A stretch of DNA of 64,000 nt from the NCBI RefSeq assembly GCF_017114985.1, contig NZ_JABXKP010000038.1, forward strand, positions 76,736 through 140,735. Reading direction: 5' to 3'. A model generated the notes under the pieces. That model did no database searches, had not been told where the DNA came from, and saw only the letters and a list, made by a program, of their open reading frames with translations. The position numbers and the translations under genes were made by a program. Source of the stretch: Nostoc sp. JL33. GTDB taxonomy: Bacteria; Cyanobacteriota; Cyanobacteriia; Cyanobacteriales; Nostocaceae. Below are positions 37,156 through 46,900 of this stretch, one piece after another; the first letter of the stretch is position 1, and each line of letters starts with the position of its first letter.

Positions 37156-37611
37156 ATGTCCATTAATTCTATAAAGCGTTTATCTGTCTTTTCTACTATC
37201 TTCGCTTTTGCTACCATCTTACACGGAGTTGTCTTGGCAACACCACTTCCAAATTCCGCCACTACACCAGTCTTAAAAACTCAGACTAGTCCTACATCAC
37301 GCCAGACAAGCAAACTCACAAAGCAACAGCGCCTAGAAATCCAACTGGCTCGCCAGCAAAGAGATAAGGATATTGAGGCTCTATTAAACCAGTCCCAAAC
37401 TACTAAATTTAAGGCAGCACTGCAATCTCGTCAGAGAATCAGAACAGTATTAACATCTTTGGATCTGAATCAAGCTCAACAGAAACAGGTTCAATCAATT
37501 TTGCAAACTTATAGCCTGCAAGTGAAAAAAATTCTATCTTCACAGGCATCACAAACAACATCAAACTCAGCAGCAGTTACTCCACGAACATTACAACCAG
37601 TTACAAAATAA
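37156..37611 (+). CDS. Secreted helical protein of unknown function (Spy/CpxP-like pattern)
   Basis: A 151-residue protein. The ATG at 37156 is preceded by GAGGAG at about ten bases, which rules out the earlier ATG at 37135 that includes that site. A signal peptide covers about residues 1-29 (cleavage near V-L-A-T-P). The mature part is glutamine-rich and helical, and its L-D-L-N-Q-A-Q-Q-K-Q-V-Q-S-I-L stretch resembles the L-T-x-x-Q segments of Spy/CpxP chaperone-like proteins. That resemblance is weak and may reflect composition only. Confidence 0.65.
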   Translation: MSINSIKRLSVFSTIFAFATILHGVVLATPLPNSATTPVLKTQTSPTSRQTSKLTKQQRLEIQLARQQRDKDIEALLNQSQTTKFKAALQSRQRIRTVLTSLDLNQAQQKQVQSILQTYSLQVKKILSSQASQTTSNSAAVTPRTLQPVTK

Positions 37612-37635
37612 AAACTCAGTTTTATTGAATTAAGG

Positions 37636-38313
37636 TTAAGTTTCGGAAGACTGGCGGATTTGATCCAAACTTCGGTTGAGCCAGTCTTCATACCAATCAT
37701 AAAAGCTCAAAGGCTGCCCCTGATCGCTATCTTGATGAAAATCATCAGGATTAATGTCATGGAAAGCATCACAAAAACTCAAACAAGCAGGATATATCCC
37801 ATTATCATTAGTACGGTCATCTATCCAGATTCTTCCTGACTGCTCCCCAGTAATGACTAACATCGCATAAATTCCACAACCATAATTTGTAATGGTGACA
37901 GTACCCTGGATAAACTGATCATCAAAGTAAGCATCACTGTTAGCAACACAACCCGGATTATTCTTGACAATCAAATCTAAATCATTCCATGCTTCTGTTA
38001 AAGGAAATGGTTTAGATAGAATTTCGTAGTTCTCTTGGTATAGTTTTTCTGGAATTATATCTTCATACTCAATTCCCAACAGACCAGATAAGCCGTATCC
38101 TGGCCCCGCACCACCATTACCAATTTCTAAGAGAAAGTTTCGATATTCACTTGGTAGTCTAATATTGTACCTGGATTCAAACACTTGAATATCTTTGTTA
38201 CTTAAGCAAGGTTTAAGTTGATATTCGTGTGATTCTGAACCAAAAACCTGAAATGTAGCGTCTAAAAGAGCTAATTGACTCAACTTTTTCTTTAATTGCA
38301 AAATTTTATTCAT
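37636..38313 (-). CDS. SMI1/KNR4 family protein
   Basis: A 225-residue protein of the SMI1/KNR4 (SUKH) superfamily, many members of which act as immunity proteins against contact-dependent or polymorphic toxins. The fold signature is E-S-R-Y-N-I-R-L-P-S-E-Y-R-N-F-L-L-E-I-G-N-G near 48-69 followed by G-P-G-Y-G-L near 74-79, and the C-terminal W-Y-E-D-W-L near 207-212. No toxin gene is adjacent, so an immunity role is unproven. It is convergent with the secreted helical protein, 24 bases between stops. Confidence 0.85.
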   Translation of the reverse strand: MNKILQLKKKLSQLALLDATFQVFGSESHEYQLKPCLSNKDIQVFESRYNIRLPSEYRNFLLEIGNGGAGPGYGLSGLLGIEYEDIIPEKLYQENYEILSKPFPLTEAWNDLDLIVKNNPGCVANSDAYFDDQFIQGTVTITNYGCGIYAMLVITGEQSGRIWIDDRTNDNGIYPACLSFCDAFHDINPDDFHQDSDQGQPLSFYDWYEDWLNRSLDQIRQSSET

Positions 38314-38435
38314 TATCCGCTCTAGATTTTAATGGTGGCGCTACCATATTTTAGATATGGGTCGCTTTTTGCGTCTATGCTGATGCTGAAGCCAGAGGTA
38401 GTATTAAGAGAAGAATGAATTAAGCTTTGCTCGTA

Positions 38436-39893
38436 ATGACTCTGGCTGAAACTCCAAACTACAAAAATTCTAGCAATCCTTTTCTCACCCTCAACTACGA
38501 AAGCGCCTTAGAATCTCTAGGCGGTGACTACTACGATGAGGTTGCAGCAGCAGAATTTCCCCAACACCTCCTGCGTTGGCGTAACGATGAACTATTACCC
38601 CGTTTCGGTCTAGACCCCCAAGTAGTCAAAGACGAAGATTTTATCACAGCCTTTGGTAAATTTCAGGGGCGCAAACCCTTGTTAGCACTGCGTTACCACG
38701 GCTATCAATTTGGTGAATATAACGGGCAGTTGGGTGATGGTAGAGGCTTTCTCTACGGGCAAGTACGCGCCAATGATGGCGAATTGTACGATTTTGGCAC
38801 GAAAGGTTCCGGGAGAACGCCCTACTCCCGTGGTGGCGATGGTATGCTCACGCTCAAAGGTGGAATGCGGGAAGTTCTGGCTGCGGAAGCACTGCACTAC
38901 TTGGGTGTACGTACTTCGCGCTGTCTGAGCATGATTGAAACAGGTTTACCACTCTGGCGGGGCGATGAACCTTCGCCTACCCGTTCGTCTGTGATGGTGA
39001 GAATGAGCAATTCTCATATTCGGTTTGGCACGTTTGAGCGACTGCACTATTTCCAGCGTCCAGATTTAACTAAGAAGCTGTTAGACCACGTAATTGAGCA
39101 GTATTATCGACACTTAAGTGCTGAAGAAGATAAATATGCTCTATTTTACGCCGAATTAGTTAAACGGGTTGCAGAACTAGTCGCGCAGTGGATGGCGGCT
39201 GGCTTTTGTCATGGAGTTCTGAATACTGACAATATGTCGATTACCGGAGAGAGTTTTGATTATGGCCCTTACGCATTTATCCCTACTTATGAACCATACT
39301 TTATAGCTGCCTATTTTGACTATTCAGGACGCTACTGTTATGGTAATCAACCAAGCATTTGCCAGTTGAATTTACAAATACTCCAGGAACCTTTAAAGGC
39401 GATTATTGATAAAGGCGAAATGGAAGCTGGATTAGCAATGTTTGATCAGTATTATCAAGCTGAATACAGTTCTTTGATGTTGAAAAAGTTAGGTTTTGAG
39501 GATTTACCACATCCAGAAGCTCAAGAACTGTTGAATCTAACGGTTGAATTTTTGAGAAATAGCCAAGTTGGTTATCACCAGTTTTTTTATGAGATGGCTC
39601 GTACTTTTTCATCAAAATGGCGAGATGAACCAGCTTTTGTAATGAATGGTTCTGATATTGTACCAGTACCGGGCGCGTCAGCAATTTTTGATGATTGGTG
39701 CATACTGTATCATAAAATTTTGAATGATTTGGAGCGCGATCGCATCGATGTAATTGCCCAAACTCTAGCTGTTCATAATCCGAAAACGGCATTATTAAGA
39801 CCTCTGATTGAGTCTATTTGGGAAGCAATTGCTCAGGAAGATAATTGGCAACCTTTTTATGACTTAATCAAGGCAATTCAGTCTAGGAAGTAG
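38436..39893 (+). CDS. selO: SelO/YdiU family protein adenylyltransferase
   Basis: A 485-residue pseudokinase-fold enzyme that transfers AMP from ATP to protein hydroxyls, as shown for SelO relatives. The N-terminal [17 protein letters not shown] region near 89-105, the [10 protein letters not shown] stretch near 125-134 and the catalytic [10 protein letters not shown] near 261-270 are all present. Start is the ATG at 38436, in frame behind a TTG at 38427. In other bacteria it responds to oxidative stress; here it stands alone. Confidence 0.95.
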   Translation: MTLAETPNYKNSSNPFLTLNYESALESLGGDYYDEVAAAEFPQHLLRWRNDELLPRFGLDPQVVKDEDFITAFGKFQGRKPLLALRYHGYQFGEYNGQLGDGRGFLYGQVRANDGELYDFGTKGSGRTPYSRGGDGMLTLKGGMREVLAAEALHYLGVRTSRCLSMIETGLPLWRGDEPSPTRSSVMVRMSNSHIRFGTFERLHYFQRPDLTKKLLDHVIEQYYRHLSAEEDKYALFYAELVKRVAELVAQWMAAGFCHGVLNTDNMSITGESFDYGPYAFIPTYEPYFIAAYFDYSGRYCYGNQPSICQLNLQILQEPLKAIIDKGEMEAGLAMFDQYYQAEYSSLMLKKLGFEDLPHPEAQELLNLTVEFLRNSQVGYHQFFYEMARTFSSKWRDEPAFVMNGSDIVPVPGASAIFDDWCILYHKILNDLERDRIDVIAQTLAVHNPKTALLRPLIESIWEAIAQEDNWQPFYDLIKAIQSRK

Positions 39894-39904
39894 TCAAAGT
39901 TAAA

Positions 39905-40075
39905 TAGTTGTGTTTACAGACATCCCGCGCGGAACTGAAGTTCCAGCCTGATAGCTTAAGTCCACTAAGCGCGGACTAGAATCATCTACTCAGTCCGCTT
40001 TAGAGGAATGCAAGCTATTAGCCTTGGAATTCTATTCCGAGGCGGGATAGCAACGAAGCGGGGATTGTCAGATGT
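39905..40075. repeat. Dispersed palindromic repeats behind selO
   Basis: GAACTGAAGTTC palindrome at about 39932, then TCCGCTT / AAGCGCGGAC-type units and GGAATTC..GAATTCC-like pairs near 40026-40040. These are short inverted repeats of the kind spread through Nostoc gaps. They lie between convergent genes. Confidence 0.6.
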
Positions 40076-40101
40076 GGGTAATAAGCTAATGAGCATTTTG
40101 C

Positions 40102-41826
40102 CTAACTAAACTGCTGGGCATAAGACCGCGCATAGCGACGCTCTAGGGCTAATAATTCTTCATGGGTTCCCGATTCGACAATTTGTCCTTGTTCGAGAAC
40201 TAAAATACGATCGCACCTCCTAACTGTCGATAAACGGTGAGCAATAATAAACACCGTCCGTTTTTCCATCAATCTTTCCAGCGCTTCCTGTACCAGTGCT
40301 TCTGACTCGGAATCTAAGGCTGATGTCGCCTCATCCAGAATCAAGATTTGGGGATTGAGCAAAACAGCACGAGCGATCGCAATTCTTTGTCTTTGTCCAC
40401 CAGATAAGTTTACCCCACGTTCGCCCACCCAAGTCTGATAACCCTCTGGTAGTTGGCTAATAAATTGATGGGCATTAGCAATTTTTGCCGCCTCTTTAAC
40501 TGCTTCCATCTCAAAAACATCTTGTCCAAAAGCGATATTTTGGGCAATTGTCCCGGAAAACATGATCGTTTCTTGAGGAACAATCCCAATTTGTCGCCGC
40601 AGACTATGCAACTTGACATCCCGGATATCAACACCGTCAATGAAGATTTGCCCAACTTCGGGATCGTAAAAACGCGGTAGGAGATTCACAAATGTGGTTT
40701 TACCGGCACCAGAAGCACCCACAAGAGCGATCGCTTCACCTGGCGATACTAATAAACTGATATCTTTTAATACAGGTTTACCTGGTTTATAACCAAAGGA
40801 AATATGACGATATTCTACTTTGCCTTGGACTGGGGGTAGAGCGATCGCATTTGTCTTTTCAATCACCGTCGGCTGAATTGCCATCAATTCAAAAACGCGG
40901 TCAACAGATGCTTCACCCTGCTTAAATTCGTTGTAGGTGTTAGTAGTATGACCAATGGGATCAATTAACAGCGCCGCCGCCGCCAGATAACTGAAAAAAT
41001 TCGCCACTGTCAAGTTATTTTGGGAAATTTGCCACGTTCCCACAATCAGTAACGATAATCCACTTAAGGCTTCCAGAAACCCGATAATCGGAATCTGAAT
41101 CGCTTTCAGGCGTTCGGCTGAGTATTTTGCTTTGAGACTGCGTTCTGCTTCATGTCCAAAGCGGGCGATTTCGTAATTTTCGGCAGCAAAAGCCTGTACC
41201 AAACGAATACCGTTGAAAACTTCTGAGAGGATGGCTGATAAACCCGACACGCGATTTTGACTTTTTAAGGAATATTTGCGTAACCGTTCCCCAAACCAGC
41301 CGATTAAAATACCCATCAGAGGTGCAACTATCACTGTTGCTAGTGTCAGTTGCCAATTCAGGTAAATCATGTAAATCGGAATTGCTACCAACTGCAAAAT
41401 GCAGGGGATAAAGTCGTGAAATCCTTTATTTACCACTTCGCCAATCCGGTCAACATCTTCGGTGAGGCGGTAAGATAAATCACCTGCTTTTGCCGTTTCA
41501 AAATAGCTGAGATTTAGCTTTTGAAGATGGGCGTAGACTTGCTGACGAAGATGAAAAGCAACCCTCAAAGCAGCTTTCGCCATGTACATATCTTGTATAG
41601 ACTGAAACAAGCCTCTGACAAGAAAGACTAAGGCACAGCTACCAGTTATTTGAGCGATCGCTACTACATTACCTTGTCCAAAGGGAGTTGCCAATTTACC
41701 GGCGAGATTGATCAACACTAATGTCGCCATTACGTATCCCAAGATACCAGTAAGTCCCTTGGCGATCGTTTGCCACTGGAGTCGGATATAAGGCAGTAGT
41801 TGCCAGTAATTAGAACGGGTTTTCAA
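40102..41826 (-). CDS. ABC exporter (fused membrane and ATPase domains)
   Basis: A 574-residue half-transporter of the MsbA/MDR type. Six membrane segments (about 25-310) are followed by the ATPase with Walker A G-A-S-G-A-G-K-T near 367-374, signature L-S-G-G-Q-R-Q-R near 470-477, Walker B I-L-I-L-D-E near 490-495 and the H-loop A-H-R-L-S near 527. It works as a dimer and exports a hydrophobic or lipid-like substrate. Similar proteins in Nostoc include HepA, which is needed for the heterocyst envelope, but the match is not specific enough to name it. Confidence 0.93.
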   Translation of the reverse strand: MKTRSNYWQLLPYIRLQWQTIAKGLTGILGYVMATLVLINLAGKLATPFGQGNVVAIAQITGSCALVFLVRGLFQSIQDMYMAKAALRVAFHLRQQVYAHLQKLNLSYFETAKAGDLSYRLTEDVDRIGEVVNKGFHDFIPCILQLVAIPIYMIYLNWQLTLATVIVAPLMGILIGWFGERLRKYSLKSQNRVSGLSAILSEVFNGIRLVQAFAAENYEIARFGHEAERSLKAKYSAERLKAIQIPIIGFLEALSGLSLLIVGTWQISQNNLTVANFFSYLAAAALLIDPIGHTTNTYNEFKQGEASVDRVFELMAIQPTVIEKTNAIALPPVQGKVEYRHISFGYKPGKPVLKDISLLVSPGEAIALVGASGAGKTTFVNLLPRFYDPEVGQIFIDGVDIRDVKLHSLRRQIGIVPQETIMFSGTIAQNIAFGQDVFEMEAVKEAAKIANAHQFISQLPEGYQTWVGERGVNLSGGQRQRIAIARAVLLNPQILILDEATSALDSESEALVQEALERLMEKRTVFIIAHRLSTVRRCDRILVLEQGQIVESGTHEELLALERRYARSYAQQFS

Positions 41827-41980
41827 TATCTAACGTCCACAACGATATTCTCCTTTGTTTGACGCTAGCAGCTTTTGGGGAGTTTCTGAATAGTATGACT
41901 AATTACTCCCTGATCACCAACGCCGTCACAGATAAAATAGATGTGCGTCAAGTCCCCATCCGCTAACCGCAGAACCCACC

Positions 41981-42217
41981 ATGACACAAATCACTCTTTC
42001 CGACCTCCCCGAAACCATCCAAACCCTACTCAACCAAGCCCAAAAAACAGGCGAACCCCTGACTATTACCCAAAACGGTATCCCCTTCGCCATCATTTCC
42101 CCCATCAAGAAAAAATCCCTCCTGGAAACCCTTTCCACTCTTGAACCACTGGACGAAGACTTTGCCGACGTAGACAAAGGATTATTACCCTTAGATGATA
42201 TTGAGTTTTCAAAATGA
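41981..42217 (+). CDS. Type II antitoxin (Phd/YefM-like)
   Basis: A 78-residue antitoxin. The N-terminal part (T-L-S-D-L-P-E-T-I-Q-T-L-L and G-E-P-L-T-I-T-Q-N-G-I-P-F-A-I-I) is the DNA-binding Phd/YefM-like fold, which also represses its own operon. The C-terminal tail (L-E-P-L-D-E-D-F) would wrap the toxin. It overlaps the PIN toxin gene by ATGA, the usual design, but that toxin is frameshifted, so the antitoxin now stands as an orphan. There is an alternative reading in another frame at the same place, which I reject. Confidence 0.85.
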   Translation: MTQITLSDLPETIQTLLNQAQKTGEPLTITQNGIPFAIISPIKKKSLLETLSTLEPLDEDFADVDKGLLPLDDIEFSK

Positions 42218-42623
42218 GTTATTTATACTTGTTAGATACAAACATCATTTCCGAACTAATTAAAACCCCAGAGGAGTAATATTTTCAAAAATTCAAGATG
42301 TCGGAGAAGACAAAATTTGTACAGGTATTATCGTAGCTTGTGAATCAAGATTTGGAGCTAGAAAAAAGAACTCCCAAAAGCTCATAGAAAAACTTGAAAT
42401 AATCTTGGATAGTATTGAAATACTACCCCTAACTCATCCTGTAGAGCAATATTACGCAGAAATCCGCACTGATTTAGAACAACAAGGTAAACCGATTGGA
42501 GGTAATGACTTATTAATTGCTGCCCATTCTTTAACCCTTGGTCTAACTCTCGTTACCGCCAATACTCGTGAATTTTCCCGCATTCCTAATTTAAAAGTAG
42601 AAAACTGGCTCGAACCTCGCTAA
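42214..42623 (+). pseudogene. PIN-domain toxin (VapC family), frameshifted
   Basis: The ATG overlaps the antitoxin stop (ATGA). The first 22 codons give the start of a VapC ribonuclease (L-Y-L-L-D-T-N-I-I-S-E-L-I-K), then a TAA at 42277-42279 stops the frame. The rest continues in another frame as P-R-G-V-I-F, D-K-I-C-T-G-I-I-V-A-C-E, G-G-N-D-L-L-I-A-A-H, to E-N-W-L-E-P-R and a stop at 42623. Loss of one A in a run (AAAAA to AAAA) near 42261 explains it fully. The acidic active-site residues are otherwise intact, so the loss looks recent. Confidence 0.88.
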
Positions 42624-42720
42624 AATCAGAAATATCTAAAAAATTAGCCCTCTCCTTGTAACTAAGGAAAAGGCTGAATTAATCTTAAAATACTTCCTAA
42701 TTTTCCGGTTGAATTACGTT

Positions 42721-42772
42721 AGCCTAGCGGTAGCGAGTCCGCGTTGGCGTAGCCTCTCGCAGAGAGCGTCAT
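42721..42772. repeat. Palindromic Nostoc repeat
   Basis: GCGGTAGCGAGTCCGCG and GCGTAGCCTCTCGCAGAGAG, the same element type as at 12610-12690 and in aroB. It lies between the stop of the broken toxin gene and that of the PRC-barrel gene. Confidence 0.75.
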
Positions 42773-42778
42773 TACGAA

Positions 42779-43774
42779 TTAATATCCGCCTTCTTCTTCG
42801 TATTCTGGCTGTCTTTCCTTGACTTTCTTGGGAATATTCACGGGCTTCGGCGCATCTTCCCAAGCATCGCCCTCTACGTCGTCATAATCATCGTATTCGT
42901 CAACGTATGGCTTACTATAGGGCTGGGCTTCATATTTTAGCGGCTGAGGTTGTTGATACCTGTCGCTGCCTGTTGCCTCGCTCCAGTTATCTTCTTCCTC
43001 GTCTTCTTCGTATTGAATAGATTCATACTGCCGCGCCTTCATTACCTGACGCTGTGGCCTTTCCTCTTCCACATAGTCTTCATTCCATTCCTCTTCCCGC
43101 GCTACGGGTTCGGGGGCGCGAACTCTCTGCTTGGGTGGCTGCAATGGCATTCCAGCCGGCAGTTGATTGCCAGGCGGAGCTTGGCGCGGTGGAGTATAGC
43201 CGTATTCTTCTTCTTCATCTCGCTCCCACGGTGCTTTGCCGATACCCAGGCGCTCTAGTAAACCAACTGTCAACTGGTTTACTCGTTCTTCGGCTCCCTC
43301 AAACACAATCAACCGATTGGGGCCAGTGCTGACAATTTCATCTACTGAGAACTCGTAAGTACTCAGAAATTGATCGGGAATTTGGGGGAATCCTAAAGAA
43401 GCAATGACTATGGAGTTAAGCTTCCCGGTTTCGGCGTTGAACTTGAAGCCCCGAACTTTGCCTAATACTTCACCTGTTTCTGTAATTACTTCCCAGCTAA
43501 TCAGATTACTGAGAGATTCAACTTCGATATCTTCAATTACATCTTCGTTATCAACCAGGATGACATCACCAATCTGGTTGATGTTGTTGAGGTACATATA
43601 GCGCGGTATGCCCGAAATGGAGATCAGGCTGTCTCGCAAACCAAGAGCCACAACCTCTCGTTGATCAATATCAACCCAGATTTGACTGACGATGCCTAGC
43701 CGCTTGCCATTGTCGCCGGTAATCACCTGAGTATTTAATATGTCGGAACGCCTAATTATCTGTTCAGAGGTCAT
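42779..43774 (-). CDS. PRC-barrel domain protein with acidic C-terminal tail
   Basis: A 331-residue protein. Two PRC-barrel domains lie at about 1-80 (M-T-S-E-Q-I-I-R-R-S-D-I-L-N-T-Q-V and D-I-D-Q-R-E-V-V-A-L-G-L-R-D) and 85-165 (S-W-E-V-I-T-E-T-G-E-V-L-G-K-V-R-G). From about 190 on, the chain is proline-, glutamine- and acid-rich and probably disordered. PRC-barrels occur in photosynthetic reaction-centre H subunits and RNA-processing proteins; this cyanobacterial type has no firmly assigned role that I know. It is adjacent to smc on the same strand, 200 bases downstream of it. Confidence 0.85.
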   Translation of the reverse strand: MTSEQIIRRSDILNTQVITGDNGKRLGIVSQIWVDIDQREVVALGLRDSLISISGIPRYMYLNNINQIGDVILVDNEDVIEDIEVESLSNLISWEVITETGEVLGKVRGFKFNAETGKLNSIVIASLGFPQIPDQFLSTYEFSVDEIVSTGPNRLIVFEGAEERVNQLTVGLLERLGIGKAPWERDEEEEYGYTPPRQAPPGNQLPAGMPLQPPKQRVRAPEPVAREEEWNEDYVEEERPQRQVMKARQYESIQYEEDEEEDNWSEATGSDRYQQPQPLKYEAQPYSKPYVDEYDDYDDVEGDAWEDAPKPVNIPKKVKERQPEYEEEGGY

Positions 43775-43974
43775 TCTATACCGAGTCCTGATCTCGAATC
43801 CGGTTTAACGCATCGGTGCGACTTATTCTTGGAACCCTTCTCTAAACCTCTCCCCCACAGGGACAGAGGCTTTGATTTTCGCTCCCCAAACTTTTTAGGG
43901 AAGGGGTTGGCGGTTAGGTTTGAGAGAAAGTCGCACATTACGTGGTTTATCTATACACTATTATTAACAAAAAC

Positions 43975-46900
43975 TCAAGCAGATGTATTGGATGATTGTA
44001 ACTTAATCCCCAAAACTTGAGTGTAAGCTCCTCGTGCTTGAGTAACGCCAATTGTGCGTTCGGCTGATTCTATCATCGGACGGCGCAAACTCACAACTAT
44101 AAATTGCGCTTGTTGTGACTGTTGTTTAATCATTCTAGCTAATCGTTCTACGTTTGCTCCATCTAAGAACATATCTACTTCGTCAAAGGCGTAAAATGGC
44201 GATGGGCGGTAGCGTTGCAGGGCAAAGATAAAGCTCAAAGCGGTGAGTGATTTTTCTCCCCCAGACATGGAAGCTAGACGCTGTACAGGTTTGCCTTTGG
44301 GGTGCGCGACTAAATTCAGTCCACTGCTAAAGGGATCTTCGGGATTTTCGAGTTGTAAATAGCCGTCGCCGTCTGAAAGAATCGCAAAAATCGATTGAAA
44401 GTTTTCGTTAACAGCATCGAAAGCTTCTTTAAAGGCAAGTTGCCGCAATGTGGTAAAATTTTCAATCCGCAAAAGTAATTCGGTGCGTTCCCCTTCTAGT
44501 GTCTGTAATTTTTGCGTGAGTTCCTGGAGGCGGTTTTGGGTGCGTTCGTATTCTTCCAAGGCCAGCATATTCACAGGTTCCATTGCCTGTAAGCGTTTGG
44601 TAAGCGATCGCAATTCTTTCTGCAACTCCTCCAAATCTACCTGATCTGGAACTTCCGGCAAGGGATTTGGTAATTCTGCTCCCACATCCCGCAACTGACT
44701 TTGCAATGCAACTAGTTCCTCTCGCCGCTTCTGTTGGGTTTCTTGGAGTTTTTCGATTTCCCATTGCAATTGTTGTTGGCGCAAAAGATGCGATCGCACT
44801 TCTAGTTCTGTAGCGTCGCGTTTTTGTTTCTCTTCTCCTAAATTTTGTTCCAGAAGACTGAGGTTGGCGCGGGTTTGGGTGATTTGGTTGTCTATCGTTG
44901 TGATTTGGGTGGAGACGCGATTCATCGCGTCTCTACAAGAGATTTGTTGGGTTTCGTATTCGGTGATTCGCGTTTCTGCTTCTTGGATTTTTTCTTGCAA
45001 ACGTTGTTGCTGATTTTCTAAATTTTTTAATCTTTGTTCAGCTTCCCGTAATGCTGTCTCCCGTTGTCGCAATTGTTGCTCTTGAATTTTAATTTCCGCC
45101 TGAATTTGTTGCCATTCGCTAGGAGTTTGGGAAGCTTCCAACAAGAATAAATCATGTCGCAATTGTTGCAACTGATTTTCTTGTCCAGGTAATTCCCGCT
45201 CTAAGATTTCTAATCGGGATTGAGCTGTGGCTAACTTTACGCTGTTTTGGGCGAGTTGCGATCGCGTCCCCTCTAATTGCGCTGTTAAACTTTTAATATC
45301 TTTCTGCAACTGTTCCCTTTGCAACTGCTGTTCGCGCCGCGCCTGACGCGATTCTGTGAGTTCTTGGGTGAGTTTTTTGGTTCTGGTTGACAAAGTAGCG
45401 ATCGCTTCAGTACAACGCTCTAAAACCCGCTCAATGTCTACCAAGCGACTTTTTAAAGCGATCGCTTCATCAGATTCCGCCGCTTCCGCATTCCCAAACC
45501 GTAACGCTGAACGTTGGGTGTTACTACCACCAGTCATTGCACCGCTAGTTTCTAGAAGTTCCCCGTCTAAGGTGACGATGCGATACAGCCCTAAGTTTTT
45601 CCGCGCCGCCTCAAGGTTGGCAAATACCACCGTGTTACCGAAAACATAGCTAAATACATCTTTATAACGGCGATCGCAATCGACTAAGTTAACAGCATAG
45701 TTAATGAAACCGTTAGCAAAACGTAACGTTGCATCTTGAGTAAATTTGGGAGCGTGAATTTTATTCAGTGGTAAAAAAGTTGCCCTCCCTGCACGCTTCT
45801 GCTTGAGCAATTCAATCCCTGCTGCGGCGATGCTGTCATCTTCTACCACAATATGTCCCAAACGTCCACCGGCAGCCATTTCTAAAGCTAGCTGATGGCG
45901 CGGTTCAACCTTTCCCAACTGCACAACTAAGCCACAAAGTCCAGGCATTGCCGATTGTAAAATGACTTTACTCGCTTGGGTTCCTTGGACTTCTTGCTGT
46001 GCTTGCGCTTGCGCCTCTATTTTATCCAACTGGCGTTGTTTTTCCCGTTGTTCTAGCAAAAGGCGCTTTTGGGTTTCCTGTTGGATTTGCAATTCTTGTT
46101 CTGTGGCTGAGAGATTTTGGGCTAAATTTTGGATGGGTTCGCTAGAGGTGTTAAATTCCGTTTCAATTTGATTACACTCAGTTTGTTTTTCTGCTAAAAG
46201 GGGTTCGTCGCGTTCAATTAACTGAGTTTGCTCTTGGATAAGCTGCTGTAACTGGCGATCGCGTTCCCGGAGTTGTGCTTGTTCTGTGCGTTGTGGTTCC
46301 AGAGTTTGCAGCAGAGTTTCAATTTGACGGTTGAATGCAGTTTGTTGCTGCACCCACGCTTCCGAAGCCGAGGCGATTTCTGCGGCGGCTTCGCGGGAGG
46401 TTTCTAGAGCTTGCTGGGCTTCATCTCTTTGCTGCTGTAGAGACGTTACATGTAACGTCTCTACAATTTGTTGTTGTGCGGCTTCTTCTAAGGAATGACG
46501 GTGTTTTTGAATCTCTTGCTGAGTTTGAGTTAGACGTTTGGCAGTTTCTTGAGAAGCTGTTTCTAATTCTGTTAGCTGACGCTGGAGTTGTTTACGTTCT
46601 GCTTCTTGGGTGGCGAGGGTAGATTGTACTGCCAAAAGTTCATCTTCTCCCAATGCTTTTACATGGGCATTGAGTTGTTCGAGTTCAGCCGTTTTTTGGA
46701 CGATTTCAGAATTTAGGTTTGTGAGTTGGGTAGTGAGTTCAGTAAAATTGCGATCGCCACTTTGAATTTCGTGAACTAACTTTTCTTGTTGTGTTTGTAG
46801 CGATCGCCATGATAAAACAGCTTCCCAGGATTGTTTAGCTACAAATTCCGTGCGAAGCTTTTGATATTTCTCAGCTTTAGCACGATCTTGGGAAAGGCGA

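Noticed and set aside
41941-42144. 67-codon frame overlapping the antitoxin gene
   Set aside because: Proline/histidine/arginine-rich translation of the antitoxin gene in another frame; the antitoxin reading has clear family features.
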